A DNA stretch of 48,658 nt, taken from contig JAPLFS010000026.1 in assembly GCA_026390555.1 (NCBI GenBank), forward strand, positions 1-48,658. The letters run 5' to 3'. The notes beneath the pieces were generated by a model that saw only the letters and a list, made by a program, of their open reading frames with translations, was not told where the DNA came from and ran no database searches. Shown here piece after piece: positions 34,259 through 41,554 of the stretch (positions are counted from its first letter, which is position 1; the number at the start of each line of letters is the position of its first letter). Position numbers and translations under genes: made by a program. The stretch comes from Pseudomonadota bacterium. GTDB taxonomy: Bacteria > Bdellovibrionota_C > UBA2361 > OMII01.

Positions 34259-34516
34259 GCGCCGCTTCATTTTCTTGATGACGGGGTAGGGGGGACGTGT
34301 AGCTGTTATGCTATTTTTCGCTACTTAGCTTGTCCCCTCGTGTTCTTCTGGTAGGCTAACAACGGTAATCTGTGGCACTAGAAACAACTTTTCTACAACT
34401 TTCGGCCATATCAAGGGTCCTGTTGCAATGTCGAGGCCGCAGATCAGCTACTTGCGGAAAGTGAATTGTTCTTCCTATCCTTAGCGCTGGGTATGTGCTA
34501 TCCTTAAAAGCTATAA
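34146..34516 (+). mobile_element. IS91-like 3' end, copy 1
   Basis: From GTCTCCCAGACTT inside the transposase remnant to about CCTTAAAAGCTATAA, the sequence is closely similar to 39617-39977 in the same orientation, including about 230 nt beyond the stop codon. Shared non-coding blocks include GCTGTTATGCTATTTTTCGC and ACTTGCGGAAAGTGAATTG. In IS91-like elements the replication origin (oriIS) lies in this 3' flank. Copy 1 has a ~23-nt insertion near its end. Confidence 0.8.
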
Positions 34517-34533
34517 ATGAACCCACCTCGCCT

Positions 34534-35589
34534 ATGAATGACCGCTCTTTTCAGAAGCAACCCGGACACGCTCACTCGTCTCCAGAACTGATTACCTCGT
34601 CTCTGCCTACCACAAAGCAAGGTCGAATGGTGGCGGATCTCGAAGCCGTTAAAACGTTCATGGGAGAAACCCTTTATGGGGCCGATGGAATGCGCGTCTA
34701 CCTTAAGGGGAGACAGATAGGTAGCTACTCGGCGCAGGAGTACGAGAGTCCAGTTGACATTGCGTCGTGCACCAAATCGATAGCTGCCATCGCTATCTTC
34801 AAAGCCGTTGAGCTAGAGCTCGTGGCCCTCGACGACAAAATTTCCGAGCGTCTTCCAGACTACAACCATATCCAGAAAATACCATACAATCAGATAACGA
34901 TACGACACCTCCTTACCCATACATCGGGGTATCCAGGAAATGCTTATTTTTGCCCCGCCGACAAGGAATCGGGGACGCTGGGAGATGATCAATTTTTTCC
35001 TGGACTACCGGGGAATCTCGACCTAAATCGAAGAGCAAGTAGTCACGACCTTAAAGATCTAGTTGGAAACAGCTATGACTACAGCAATCCGGGTGTCCAG
35101 GTGCTCTCGGCCGTGCTCGAATCTGCGTTAGCGAAATCGAATTTTAAGTCGGTGGACGAGTTCGTGCGCGAACAGATCTTCAAACCACTTGGAATGAACA
35201 GCAGCGCCTTAAGCAAAAAAGGCGAAGTCACGATGCTCTACGGAGGTATGCAATCCACATCGGCCGACCTCGCGAAACTCGGACTGTGGGTGATAGATGC
35301 TCTGGGAGGCAAATCCGCGGTTCTTACGAGCGAATCAGTAACGTCGATGCTCTCAAAGCCAACCATCCCAGAGTTGACGTGGACGAAGCCACTCGGACAT
35401 CTGTGGTGGAACTATAAGGACCTGGGAGGCCATGCCGCCAGCGGAGATAGAGAGAACTTCGTGTTCGTCGTACCCGAAGATGAGCTCGTCATTAGTAGAA
35501 CCAAGGGTCCAGATGGCGAGTACTCGGAGCTTCCATTCGAAAATTTCAAGAAGTCCCTGATAACCCTGAAAGATGCTCTTAAAGTTTAA
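34534..35589 (+). CDS. serine hydrolase, class C beta-lactamase/penicillin-binding-protein fold
   Basis: About 351 residues. Active-site motifs of the family: SxxK as SCTKS (about residue 78), YxN as YDYSNPG, and a third HxxxG-type block GGHAASGD. Supporting blocks: ITIRHLLTHTSGYPG, VREQIFKPLGMNSSALS and GGMQSTSADLAKLGLW. These enzymes include esterases and D-amino-acid peptidases, and most are not antibiotic lactamases. No signal peptide is visible, which suggests a cytoplasmic esterase. The frame is open to GTG at 34495, but that start lies inside the repeated IS91-like flank, so I chose the ATG at 34534. Cargo between two IS91-like ends. Confidence 0.85.
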   Translation: MNDRSFQKQPGHAHSSPELITSSLPTTKQGRMVADLEAVKTFMGETLYGADGMRVYLKGRQIGSYSAQEYESPVDIASCTKSIAAIAIFKAVELELVALDDKISERLPDYNHIQKIPYNQITIRHLLTHTSGYPGNAYFCPADKESGTLGDDQFFPGLPGNLDLNRRASSHDLKDLVGNSYDYSNPGVQVLSAVLESALAKSNFKSVDEFVREQIFKPLGMNSSALSKKGEVTMLYGGMQSTSADLAKLGLWVIDALGGKSAVLTSESVTSMLSKPTIPELTWTKPLGHLWWNYKDLGGHAASGDRENFVFVVPEDELVISRTKGPDGEYSELPFENFKKSLITLKDALKV

Positions 35590-35598
35590 TAATTAATA

Positions 35599-35683
35599 AT
35601 TGGTACGGGGTTACTCCTGCTCCATCAACCGCGCAAAACCTCGCACAACCTAAAGATAATTGGTACGGGGTTACTCCTGCTCC
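35599..35683 (+). repeat. two REP-like repeat units (GGTACGGGGTTACTCCTG)
   Basis: Units start at 35599 and 35659; further copies in the same orientation are at 35804 and 36496, and the core GGTACGGGGTTACT occurs inverted three times at 37785-37890, next to the RAYT transposase. After the first unit the sequence CAACCGCGCAAAACCTCGC also recurs with the copies at 35804 and 36496. Confidence 0.85.
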
Positions 35684-35686
35684 AAT

Positions 35687-35800
35687 ATGGCGAAAACCAT
35701 AAGAGATCCCATGTGGAATATGATGTACAAAAAATGGGAAAAAAATAAAGATCCTGAACTTGCTAGAAAGTTGTATTTTTCTGGAGTACATCACGTTTGA
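35687..35800 (+). CDS. possible 37-residue small protein between REP-like repeats
   Basis: ATG at 35687 opens a 37-codon frame, MAKTIRDPMWNMMYKKWEK, then NKDPELARKLYFSGVHHV. It is rich in Lys, Trp and Met, and AT-rich compared with its flanks, and fills almost exactly the space between two REP-like units. No ribosome site upstream. It may be a fragment of a captured gene or a chance frame. Confidence 0.3.
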   Translation: MAKTIRDPMWNMMYKKWEKNKDPELARKLYFSGVHHV

Positions 35801-35803
35801 ATA

Positions 35804-36474
35804 ATTGGTACGGGGTTACTCCTGCTCCATCAACCGCGCAAAACCTCGCGCAACCTCGTTTCCACAACAATTAATAATTTCAGACATGAAGGCCGCCGAT
35901 CTATCGCCCTAGTTTTGCTATTAACCAAGCTCTGGAGAGTGGGTTATTGCAGCGGATGCAGCTCTTAAGGTATCGGGCAGCTACAACTCCGATCTTATTT
36001 ACCAGCCCCTAGCAACATTAGGAGGGGTTTAAACAGCCGCAAGACAGCGCTGTATGTAGCTAGGTATAATATTCGCTAGAGTTGGAAGACACGGAGGAAA
36101 AAGTCCGGGCGGAAAGGGCTCCATCCATCCTCCGTTAAGCCACCCGTGCTTAACCTCTTTTGCCCTTGCGCGTAAATCTTTGATGAAGTGAATAAAAGCT
36201 ACTCTAAGTGGAACATTACTGCAGATACACCACATCCGTTTGCCGAACTTCTTGGGGGCATAGGCTATGTCCATTGGTTGCTTTAATACCTCTGTTTGTG
36301 ATGGTAGGGAGATACGAAAACGGCGCCTAGATCTCTCCAAATCAGCCTCAACCTCTTTGACCCTCTTCATTATCTTTGCATCGAAATCATCCGCCGTCAT
36401 ATGTGATGGGAAAGCTTTCATCCAGGCATAAGGGTCTAGCACAAAGGTTAGTGATTCAGCTGCCTGCTCCTCAA
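35804..36474. repeat. tandem duplication, copy A (REP unit + RAYT 3' half)
   Basis: 35804-36474 and 36496-37164 are diverged direct copies of about 670 nt. Each begins with the REP-like GGTACGGGGTTACTCCTG and ends inside the RAYT coding sequence. At the junction ATAATATCATTGGTA is partly repeated, which suggests slippage or repeat-mediated duplication. Confidence 0.85.
36029..36472 (-). pseudogene. RAYT transposase, C-terminal fragment (duplicate)
   Basis: Encodes EEQAAESLTFVLDPYAW and onwards to FPPCLPTLANIIPSYIQRC, nearly identical to the C-terminal ~145 residues of the transposase at 36719-37714. The N-terminal HUH catalytic part is absent; homology stops at 36472 where the REP-rich junction begins. 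It has no start codon context of its own (the first ATG is at 36442). A non-functional relic of the 670-nt duplication. Confidence 0.85.
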
Positions 36475-36495
36475 TAATATCATTGGTATAATATC

Positions 36496-37164
36496 ATTGG
36501 TACGGGGTTACTCCTGCTCCACCAACCGCGCAAAACATCGCGCAACCTCGTTTCCACCACAATTCATAATTTCAGATATGAAGGTCGCCGATCTATCGCC
36601 CTAGTTTTGCTATGAACCAGGCTCTGGAGAGTGGGTTTTGCAGCGGATGGAGCTCTTAAGGTATCGGACAGCAACAACTCCGATCTTATTACCGGCTCCT
36701 GGCAACATTAGGTGGAGTTTAAACAGCCGCAAGACAGCGCTGTATGTAGCTAGGTATAATATTCGCTAGAGTGGGAAGACACGGAGGAAAAAGTCCGGGT
36801 GGAAAGGGCTCCATCCAGCCTCCGTTAAGCCACCTGTGCTTAACCTCTTTTGCCCTTGCGCGTAAATCTTTGATGAAGTGAATAAAAGCTACTCTAAGTG
36901 GAATATTACTGCAGATACACCACATCCGTTTGCCGAACTTCTTGGGGGCATAGGCTATGTCCATTGGTTGGTTTAATACCTCTGTTTGTGATGGTAGAGA
37001 GATACGAAAACGGCGCCTAGATCTCTCCAAATCAGCCTCAACCTCTTTGATCCTCTTCATTATCTTTGCATCGAAATCATCCGCCGTCATATGTGATGGG
37101 AAAGCTTTCATCCAGGCATAAGGGTCTAGTACAAAGGCTAGAGATTCAGTTGCCTGCTCCTCAA
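36496..37164. repeat. tandem duplication, copy B (includes the 3' half of the intact RAYT gene)
   Basis: Direct copy of 35804-36474; see copy A. It contains the REP-like unit at 36496, about 200 nt of non-coding sequence, and the last ~450 nt of the RAYT gene. Confidence 0.85.
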
Positions 37165-37714
37165 CGGTCGCAGCGAACAGCTCGTGTTGAGCTAGAGTTA
37201 AGCGCCCGAGCGGCATGGGGTCGATAAATGTACGCCTGATTCGTTTGGCGTTACGGGTGCTCTGCCCGGTTGAGAACATGCCCCAGCTTGAGACCCCGTA
37301 GTAATGCTGAATAGAATCGGTGCGACATGCCTTTACAGGGTTTGTGTAGAGGTAGGCGAGCTTTTCGAGCAGGTCCTCAAGGGTAAGGATAGTAGGGGAG
37401 TCATAGCCTTCGCACCACACGGTTACCTGACGCCTTCCAAGGAGTCTATTCACGGCATGTGCGGTCTCACACTTAAAACGCTCCATAAAGCTTTCAACTT
37501 GCACGGGATCTTCAACTAGCGCGATCAGGTGTATGTGATTACCCATAACCACGAATGCGATGATTCGGATGGGGTGGTGGTTGTATGCCACAGTTAAAGC
37601 GCTCCATAGGAGTAGCTCCATAAGAGGGGTGCAGGTAAAGGGGAGCCCCTGTTGAACACGAGAGGTAATCATTACCACTGTATGTGGGAGTAGTATGCGA
37701 GGGGGGCGAGCCAT
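36719..37714 (-). CDS. REP-associated tyrosine transposase (RAYT, Y1_Tnp/IS200-like)
   Basis: About 331 residues from ATG at 37714 (MARPPRILLPHTVVMITSRVQQG). The catalytic HUH motif is VVMGNHIHLIALV, and the nucleophile Tyr lies in KLAYLYTNPVKA; VWCEGYDSPTILT is also typical of RAYT proteins. Such single-copy enzymes cut single-stranded REP palindromes and are thought to spread them. The frame stays open to a GTG at 37951, but that extension merely translates the REP-like array (repeats of GYFLSNSLNQLPN), so I exclude it. A C-terminal extension of ~150 residues follows the core. Flanked by REP-like repeats on both sides. Confidence 0.9.
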   Translation of the reverse strand: MARPPRILLPHTVVMITSRVQQGLPFTCTPLMELLLWSALTVAYNHHPIRIIAFVVMGNHIHLIALVEDPVQVESFMERFKCETAHAVNRLLGRRQVTVWCEGYDSPTILTLEDLLEKLAYLYTNPVKACRTDSIQHYYGVSSWGMFSTGQSTRNAKRIRRTFIDPMPLGRLTLAQHELFAATVEEQATESLAFVLDPYAWMKAFPSHMTADDFDAKIMKRIKEVEADLERSRRRFRISLPSQTEVLNQPMDIAYAPKKFGKRMWCICSNIPLRVAFIHFIKDLRARAKEVKHRWLNGGWMEPFPPGLFPPCLPTLANIIPSYIQRCLAAV

Positions 37715-37746
37715 AGGGCGTTTCCGTGTTTGGTATTTACGCACTA

Positions 37747-37910
37747 TGTTCGGTAGTTGGTTCAGACTGTTGCTTAGAAAGTAACCCCGTACCGACGGCC
37801 ACATGTTCGGTAGTTGGTTCAGACTGTTGCTTAGAAAGTAACCCCGTACCGACGGCCACAGACTGTTGCTTAGAAAGTAACCCCGTACCCACGGCCAACC
37901 GACGGCCATA
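37747..37910. repeat. tandem array of REP-like units upstream of the RAYT gene
   Basis: Units of 57 bp start at 37747 and 37804 (TGTTCGGTAGTTGGTTCAG...), with a shortened third unit from 37861. Each holds GCTTAGAAAGTAACCCCGTA followed by CCGACGGCC (the last has CCCACGGCC). The core AGTAACCCCGTACC is the reverse complement of the GGTACGGGGTTACT units at 35599-36520. Period lengths are multiples of three, which keeps the minus-strand frame open through the array. Confidence 0.9.
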
Positions 37911-38056
37911 TCAAAATGCTCCTTCCAGAGCTTTGGCGTAAGTTGCGACACCTCCAGTATTGGATGAGTCTGAATACACTGTAGAACGTCGACCAGATAG
38001 GTATACGGGTGGATTTATCTTCCTATCCTTTGGGCAAATCTGATACAGTCTTGATA

Positions 38057-38326
38057 ATGAAGGATGAGTATCTTCCTACCATTTCCAAAGATGATGTTCA
38101 GGCACTGACAAAGGGTCTGCGCACCAAATCGCGTTCCGGCGATGTGACGGTTGGTCACCGGCTTACGAAGCGAGAGCGCGAGATATTTGCGAGGGCGAAA
38201 ACATCTGGCTTTCTCACGCTGCCTTACTCACCGATTCGGGACAACGTAATTAATATTTATTGTAAGTGGTGCGAAGCTGTCAACATTGTTCCTGACATCA
38301 GAAATAGAAACTCGAGAAACTCTTAG
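38057..38326 (+). CDS. small hypothetical protein preceding the photolyase-like gene
   Basis: About 89 residues from ATG at 38057 (the frame is open to a GTG at 38009). Basic and soluble: LTKREREIFARAKTSGFLTL, then SPIRDNVINIYCKWCEAVNIVPDIRNR. No family recognised. It ends 2 nt before the photolyase-like gene and so is probably co-translated with it; it may be an accessory subunit. Both lie inside the interval bounded by IS91-like ends. Confidence 0.65.
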   Translation: MKDEYLPTISKDDVQALTKGLRTKSRSGDVTVGHRLTKREREIFARAKTSGFLTLPYSPIRDNVINIYCKWCEAVNIVPDIRNRNSRNS

Positions 38327-38328
38327 TT

Positions 38329-39591
38329 ATGTCGATAGTCGATGCGCCGGAAAAAGGGGCGCGACAAAGCTGTATCGGAACGAGATCACACGCCCTCTCG
38401 AGACTAAGAGAGTTCGCCCCCGACATTTCTCGCTACAGCGCTGTACGTAATTATGCGAGACCGGGGAATGTGGGCGTTTCTCAACTTTCCCCTTACTTAC
38501 GACATAGACTTATATCTGAAGAAGAGGTCATCACCGCGGCCACCTCCAATGATACATTCGATGTCGCTGAAAAGTTTATCCAGGAAGTTGTGTGGCGAAC
38601 ATATTGGAAGGGCGCGTTACACAGAGCTCCAGGGCTCTGGAGCTCTTATGAGGAGAGACTAAATCATCTCTCACGCGCGGAGCCCTCTGAAACCTGGGCC
38701 TCTCTGTATGAGGCCGCTTGCGCTGGGAATACGCACCTCTCATATTTCAACGACTGGATAAGAGAACTCACCGCAACCGGATACCTTCACAATCATGTCC
38801 GTATGTGGTTCGCGAGCATCTGGATCTTTACCTTCAAGATTCCCTGGCAACTTGGCGCGGCACTCATGTATCACCACCTCCTTGACGGAGATCCAGCTTC
38901 TAACACGTTGTCATGGCTATGGGTGGCGGGGCTTCATACGAAGGGAAAAACCTACCTTGCCCGCGCGGATAATATCACGAAGTATTCAAACGGACGGTGG
39001 AACCCCAAAGAGAGCGAACTTGCAGCCGCGCCCTTTCATATCGAAGATGAAGTGCTAGGTAGGCCTAAAGAGCCCCTCGTGCTTCCCCAGCTCCGACATT
39101 CGACATCCGCCGGCTTGATCATCACGACCGACGATCTCTCAATCGAAAAGGTTCTCGATATGACGCGATACAAATCCGTGTGTATCTACGATCCACAGGC
39201 TTCTGAACAGAGCCTCCTTAAAGCTGTCTTCTTGCAACAAGCGACACAAGACTTCCAAGCGAGGCTTACCGCTGTACGAAGTGACATTGCGATATCCGTT
39301 GCTACTTCGCTTACCAATCTAGCGAACTGGCACGAAACCAACGACATCGATACTGTTGAGATCCTTGCGCCAAACATTGGGCCCCTCTCAGAACCTCTCA
39401 GAAACCTCATAGCTTCGCTCTCTCAGACACGGGTCTCAGTAGGGCTCCTCCAGCGCTCTTGGGACACAATGCTCTATCCCCTCTGTGACAAGGGCTTTTT
39501 TACGTTGTGGGAGAGATTCAAGAAAAGGTGGGAACAGAATGAAGATTTAAAGGGTGTTGTGCGGACAATGAATGCACCCCTCTGCAACTAA
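38329..39591 (+). CDS. cryptochrome/photolyase-like protein with permuted domain order
   Basis: 420 residues. Residues ~20-235 are the helical FAD-binding domain of photolyases: LSPYLRHRLISEEEV, EVVWRTYWKG, WIRELTATGYLHNHVRMWFA, then GDPASNTLSWLWVAG (FAD-binding core). In ordinary photolyases an N-terminal alpha/beta antenna domain precedes this; here only ~20 residues do. Instead residues ~260-405 look like that alpha/beta domain: GLIITTDDLSIE, YKSVCIYDPQASEQSLLKAVFLQQATQDFQARL, VEILAPNIGPLSEPLRNLIASL and GFFTLWERFKKRW, which fits the usual FTPFxxAWxK end. The order seems swapped. Function could be photorepair or light sensing. ATG start. Confidence 0.82.
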   Translation: MSIVDAPEKGARQSCIGTRSHALSRLREFAPDISRYSAVRNYARPGNVGVSQLSPYLRHRLISEEEVITAATSNDTFDVAEKFIQEVVWRTYWKGALHRAPGLWSSYEERLNHLSRAEPSETWASLYEAACAGNTHLSYFNDWIRELTATGYLHNHVRMWFASIWIFTFKIPWQLGAALMYHHLLDGDPASNTLSWLWVAGLHTKGKTYLARADNITKYSNGRWNPKESELAAAPFHIEDEVLGRPKEPLVLPQLRHSTSAGLIITTDDLSIEKVLDMTRYKSVCIYDPQASEQSLLKAVFLQQATQDFQARLTAVRSDIAISVATSLTNLANWHETNDIDTVEILAPNIGPLSEPLRNLIASLSQTRVSVGLLQRSWDTMLYPLCDKGFFTLWERFKKRWEQNEDLKGVVRTMNAPLCN

Positions 39592-39616
39592 ATGTAAGAA
39601 ACTCTATGATGCGTGC

Positions 39617-39977
39617 GTCTCCCAGACTTTAGAGCACCGCCACCTATCCCAAAGTTCATCGATACCTCTACCTTGCAGGATACCTATGAGCTTTCCTATT
39701 ATGACTCTTTTGAGCCGTCACCTGATGACTTCTAAGCGCCGCTTTATTTTCTTGCTGACGGGGTAGGGGACATTTAGCTGTTATGCTATTTTTCGCTACT
39801 TAGCTTGTCCTCTCGTACTCTTCTGATAGGCTAATAACAGTAATCTGAGCGACGACCATCAATATTCCTCCAACTTTCGGCGACCTGAGGACTCCCCAGG
39901 GCCTCTATTACAATGTCGCTACCGCAGATTAGCAACTTGCGGAAAGTGAATTGATCTTCCTATCCTTAAAAGTATAA
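39617..39977 (+). mobile_element. IS91-like 3' end, copy 2
   Basis: Direct copy of 34146-34516. It starts within the last ~40 codons of the transposase (LPDFRAPPPIPKFIDTS-type, ending FEPSPDDF, TAA at 39733-39735) and runs ~240 nt into the 3' flank. No more of the transposase remains: upstream is the photolyase-like gene end. Together the two ends bracket 34.5-39.6 kb. Confidence 0.8.
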
Positions 39978-40029
39978 CCTTCAAAAATTTCACCTTTCTG
40001 ACCACCCCCACTTCCTGCTAAACTATCAA

Positions 40030-40221
40030 TGCCGGGCAACTCAGGCAGGTGAATGCCTCTGCTTTTTACGATCGTGCTTAAGACTTCATCACGTCACCCC
40101 TTAAGGTGAATTCACCATTTGCACCGTTTTCGTTGCAAAGAATCGTGGGAGTGAGAGCAGGCTCGTCTTTCGTTAGGTCGTTAATATGAATTTGATTTGA
40201 GTGTCAATTTGTTGCCCGGCA
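40030..40221 (+). ncRNA. candidate structured RNA bracketed by 11-bp inverted repeat, upstream of the reverse transcriptase
   Basis: TGCCGGGCAAC (40030-40040) and GTTGCCCGGCA (40211-40221) are perfect inverted copies 170 nt apart, ending 37 nt before the reverse transcriptase ATG. Inside are hairpins AGGCA-GGTGAA-TGCCT (40043-40058), the palindrome GGTGAATTCACC near 40100 and TTTGCAcCG-TTTT-CGtTGCAAA near 40117-40138. The layout is like the a1/a2-bounded msr-msd RNA of retrons, but the RT lacks obvious retron signatures. An untranslated RNA used as template or partner is an inference; no coding frame explains the region. Confidence 0.45.
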
Positions 40222-40258
40222 ATTTTGCTCACTTAAAGGCTGAGGGGCAGAAGGTAAA

Positions 40259-41554
40259 ATGGGTACTAGTAACTCCTTCCATGATCAGTTTTTCTCGCCG
40301 CAAGAGATCCGAGCTACTGGGGCGCGGCTGTGGCCTAGGTGGTTGTCGCAAGCTAGGTACGGTAGCCATGCTCCTGACCGGATGGGGCTTACTCTTTCAC
40401 AGTTTTTGCGCTGCAGCGATCAGCTGATTAATTTTGCAGTCAACGCCATCAAGAACGGAAATTACTCCCCCGTACCAGCTACCATGACAGTGATGATGGC
40501 AGATAAGCTTCGGCCGTTCATGAAGCTTGCTTGGCTTGATCGTTGGGTAATTAGTCACTTGGCACGGATCTACGCAGTACATGCTGAACAAAGTTTTAGC
40601 CCTCAACTGTTTAGTTTTCGTAAAGGGATGGGGCAGCACCACGCAATTAAACAGCTTGCTAATTTTATAGCATCAAAGAAAGGTTGCTCAGTTTTTCGAA
40701 CTGATATCGATGCCTTCGGTGAGAACCTCGTGCATCACCACTGTCAGTCTGATTTTGAGCAGATTACGCAGCCGTCTGAGTGTTTGCGGTTGTTGTTTCA
40801 ATTAATGGCGAGGTTCCCATTTATTGAACAGTCGCGCGCAGCTTCACTAATAAAGGGGCTACCAATGGGATCACATCTTCAGCTTGTGGCTGAAAACGTC
40901 TACCTAGACGGCCTTGATAAGCGGCTTACTGCAATTGAGTTGGGATTTTACGCCCGCTTTGGTGATGATATTGTTTTTGCACATGATTCACCTAATGTAG
41001 TTCGCGAAATAAGTAATGATGTGTGTGTGTTTGCAAATGATCGGGGGCTAACATTAAATAGTAAAAAGACACTCAAACTCTCACTACTTCCACCGCATTT
41101 AGTAGGTGGCCTGCTTTTTAAAACAGATCAGAATGTGCGCGCTACAAACGTGCTTTATCTCGGAAAGAGTTTGGATTGGAAAGGGGGTGTACTTCTGCCT
41201 CGAGAGAAGGCTCGCGTGGTGTTCCATTTCTTTTCTACTCGGTTACGCGGACTCCTCGCAGGAACCGAGCATCTGCAGGGCTTGAACGAGCGCATAAAAT
41301 TTCTGTGCGTTGAGTTGCAGAGGCTTGTGAATGGCGCGCTTGCTCTTGGGTGTGAACCTGTCTGTAGCTACCTTAAAGAGATAGAGCAATTGGAGCAGTT
41401 AAAACAGCTAGATAGGCGGTTCTTAGAACTAGTGCTATCACTTGGGGTATCCAAAAATTTTAAGAAGGGATATTTTCGTGCTTATCCTCCTAAACGTCTT
41501 CGTTCTTTTGGCTTAGAATCGCTTGTACACCTCAGAAACACCGGACGACTCTAG
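40259..41554 (+). CDS. reverse transcriptase of unassigned group
   Basis: 431 residues. RT finger/palm motifs: LFSFRKGMGQHHAI (118-130), motif A FRTDIDAFGENL (metal Asp 149/151), motif B IKGLPMGSHLQLVAENVYLDGLD (199-220), motif C YARFGDDIVFAHD with the FGDD catalytic box (234-237), motif D LTLNSKKT, and VLYLGKSLDW. There is no group II maturase or HNH domain and no visible retron VTG motif, so it fits best among UG/Abi-like or other orphan RTs. C-terminal ~130 residues are helical. ATG start with AGAAGG 4 nt upstream. It overlaps the next gene's open frame by 32 nt. Possible roles are defence or cDNA synthesis from the upstream RNA. Confidence 0.9.
   Translation: MGTSNSFHDQFFSPQEIRATGARLWPRWLSQARYGSHAPDRMGLTLSQFLRCSDQLINFAVNAIKNGNYSPVPATMTVMMADKLRPFMKLAWLDRWVISHLARIYAVHAEQSFSPQLFSFRKGMGQHHAIKQLANFIASKKGCSVFRTDIDAFGENLVHHHCQSDFEQITQPSECLRLLFQLMARFPFIEQSRAASLIKGLPMGSHLQLVAENVYLDGLDKRLTAIELGFYARFGDDIVFAHDSPNVVREISNDVCVFANDRGLTLNSKKTLKLSLLPPHLVGGLLFKTDQNVRATNVLYLGKSLDWKGGVLLPREKARVVFHFFSTRLRGLLAGTEHLQGLNERIKFLCVELQRLVNGALALGCEPVCSYLKEIEQLEQLKQLDRRFLELVLSLGVSKNFKKGYFRAYPPKRLRSFGLESLVHLRNTGRL

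Noticed and set aside
34534-35589. Antibiotic-resistance beta-lactamase
   Set aside because: The fold family is right, but there is no signal peptide and the third motif is HxxxG rather than KTG, so an esterase/peptidase relative is more likely.
37714-37951. N-terminal 79-residue extension of the RAYT protein
   Set aside because: It translates the REP-like repeat array and adds repeated GYFLSNSLNQLPN; the ATG at 37714 begins the normal family N-terminus.
40030-41554. Calling the RT a retron
   Set aside because: The flanking inverted repeat fits, but the retron region X/Y signatures (NAxxH, VTG) are not visible; left as an orphan RT with a candidate RNA.
40259-41554. Group II intron maturase
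   Set aside because: No maturase X domain or HNH endonuclease motif after the RT core, and no intron-like domain V structure was recognised nearby.
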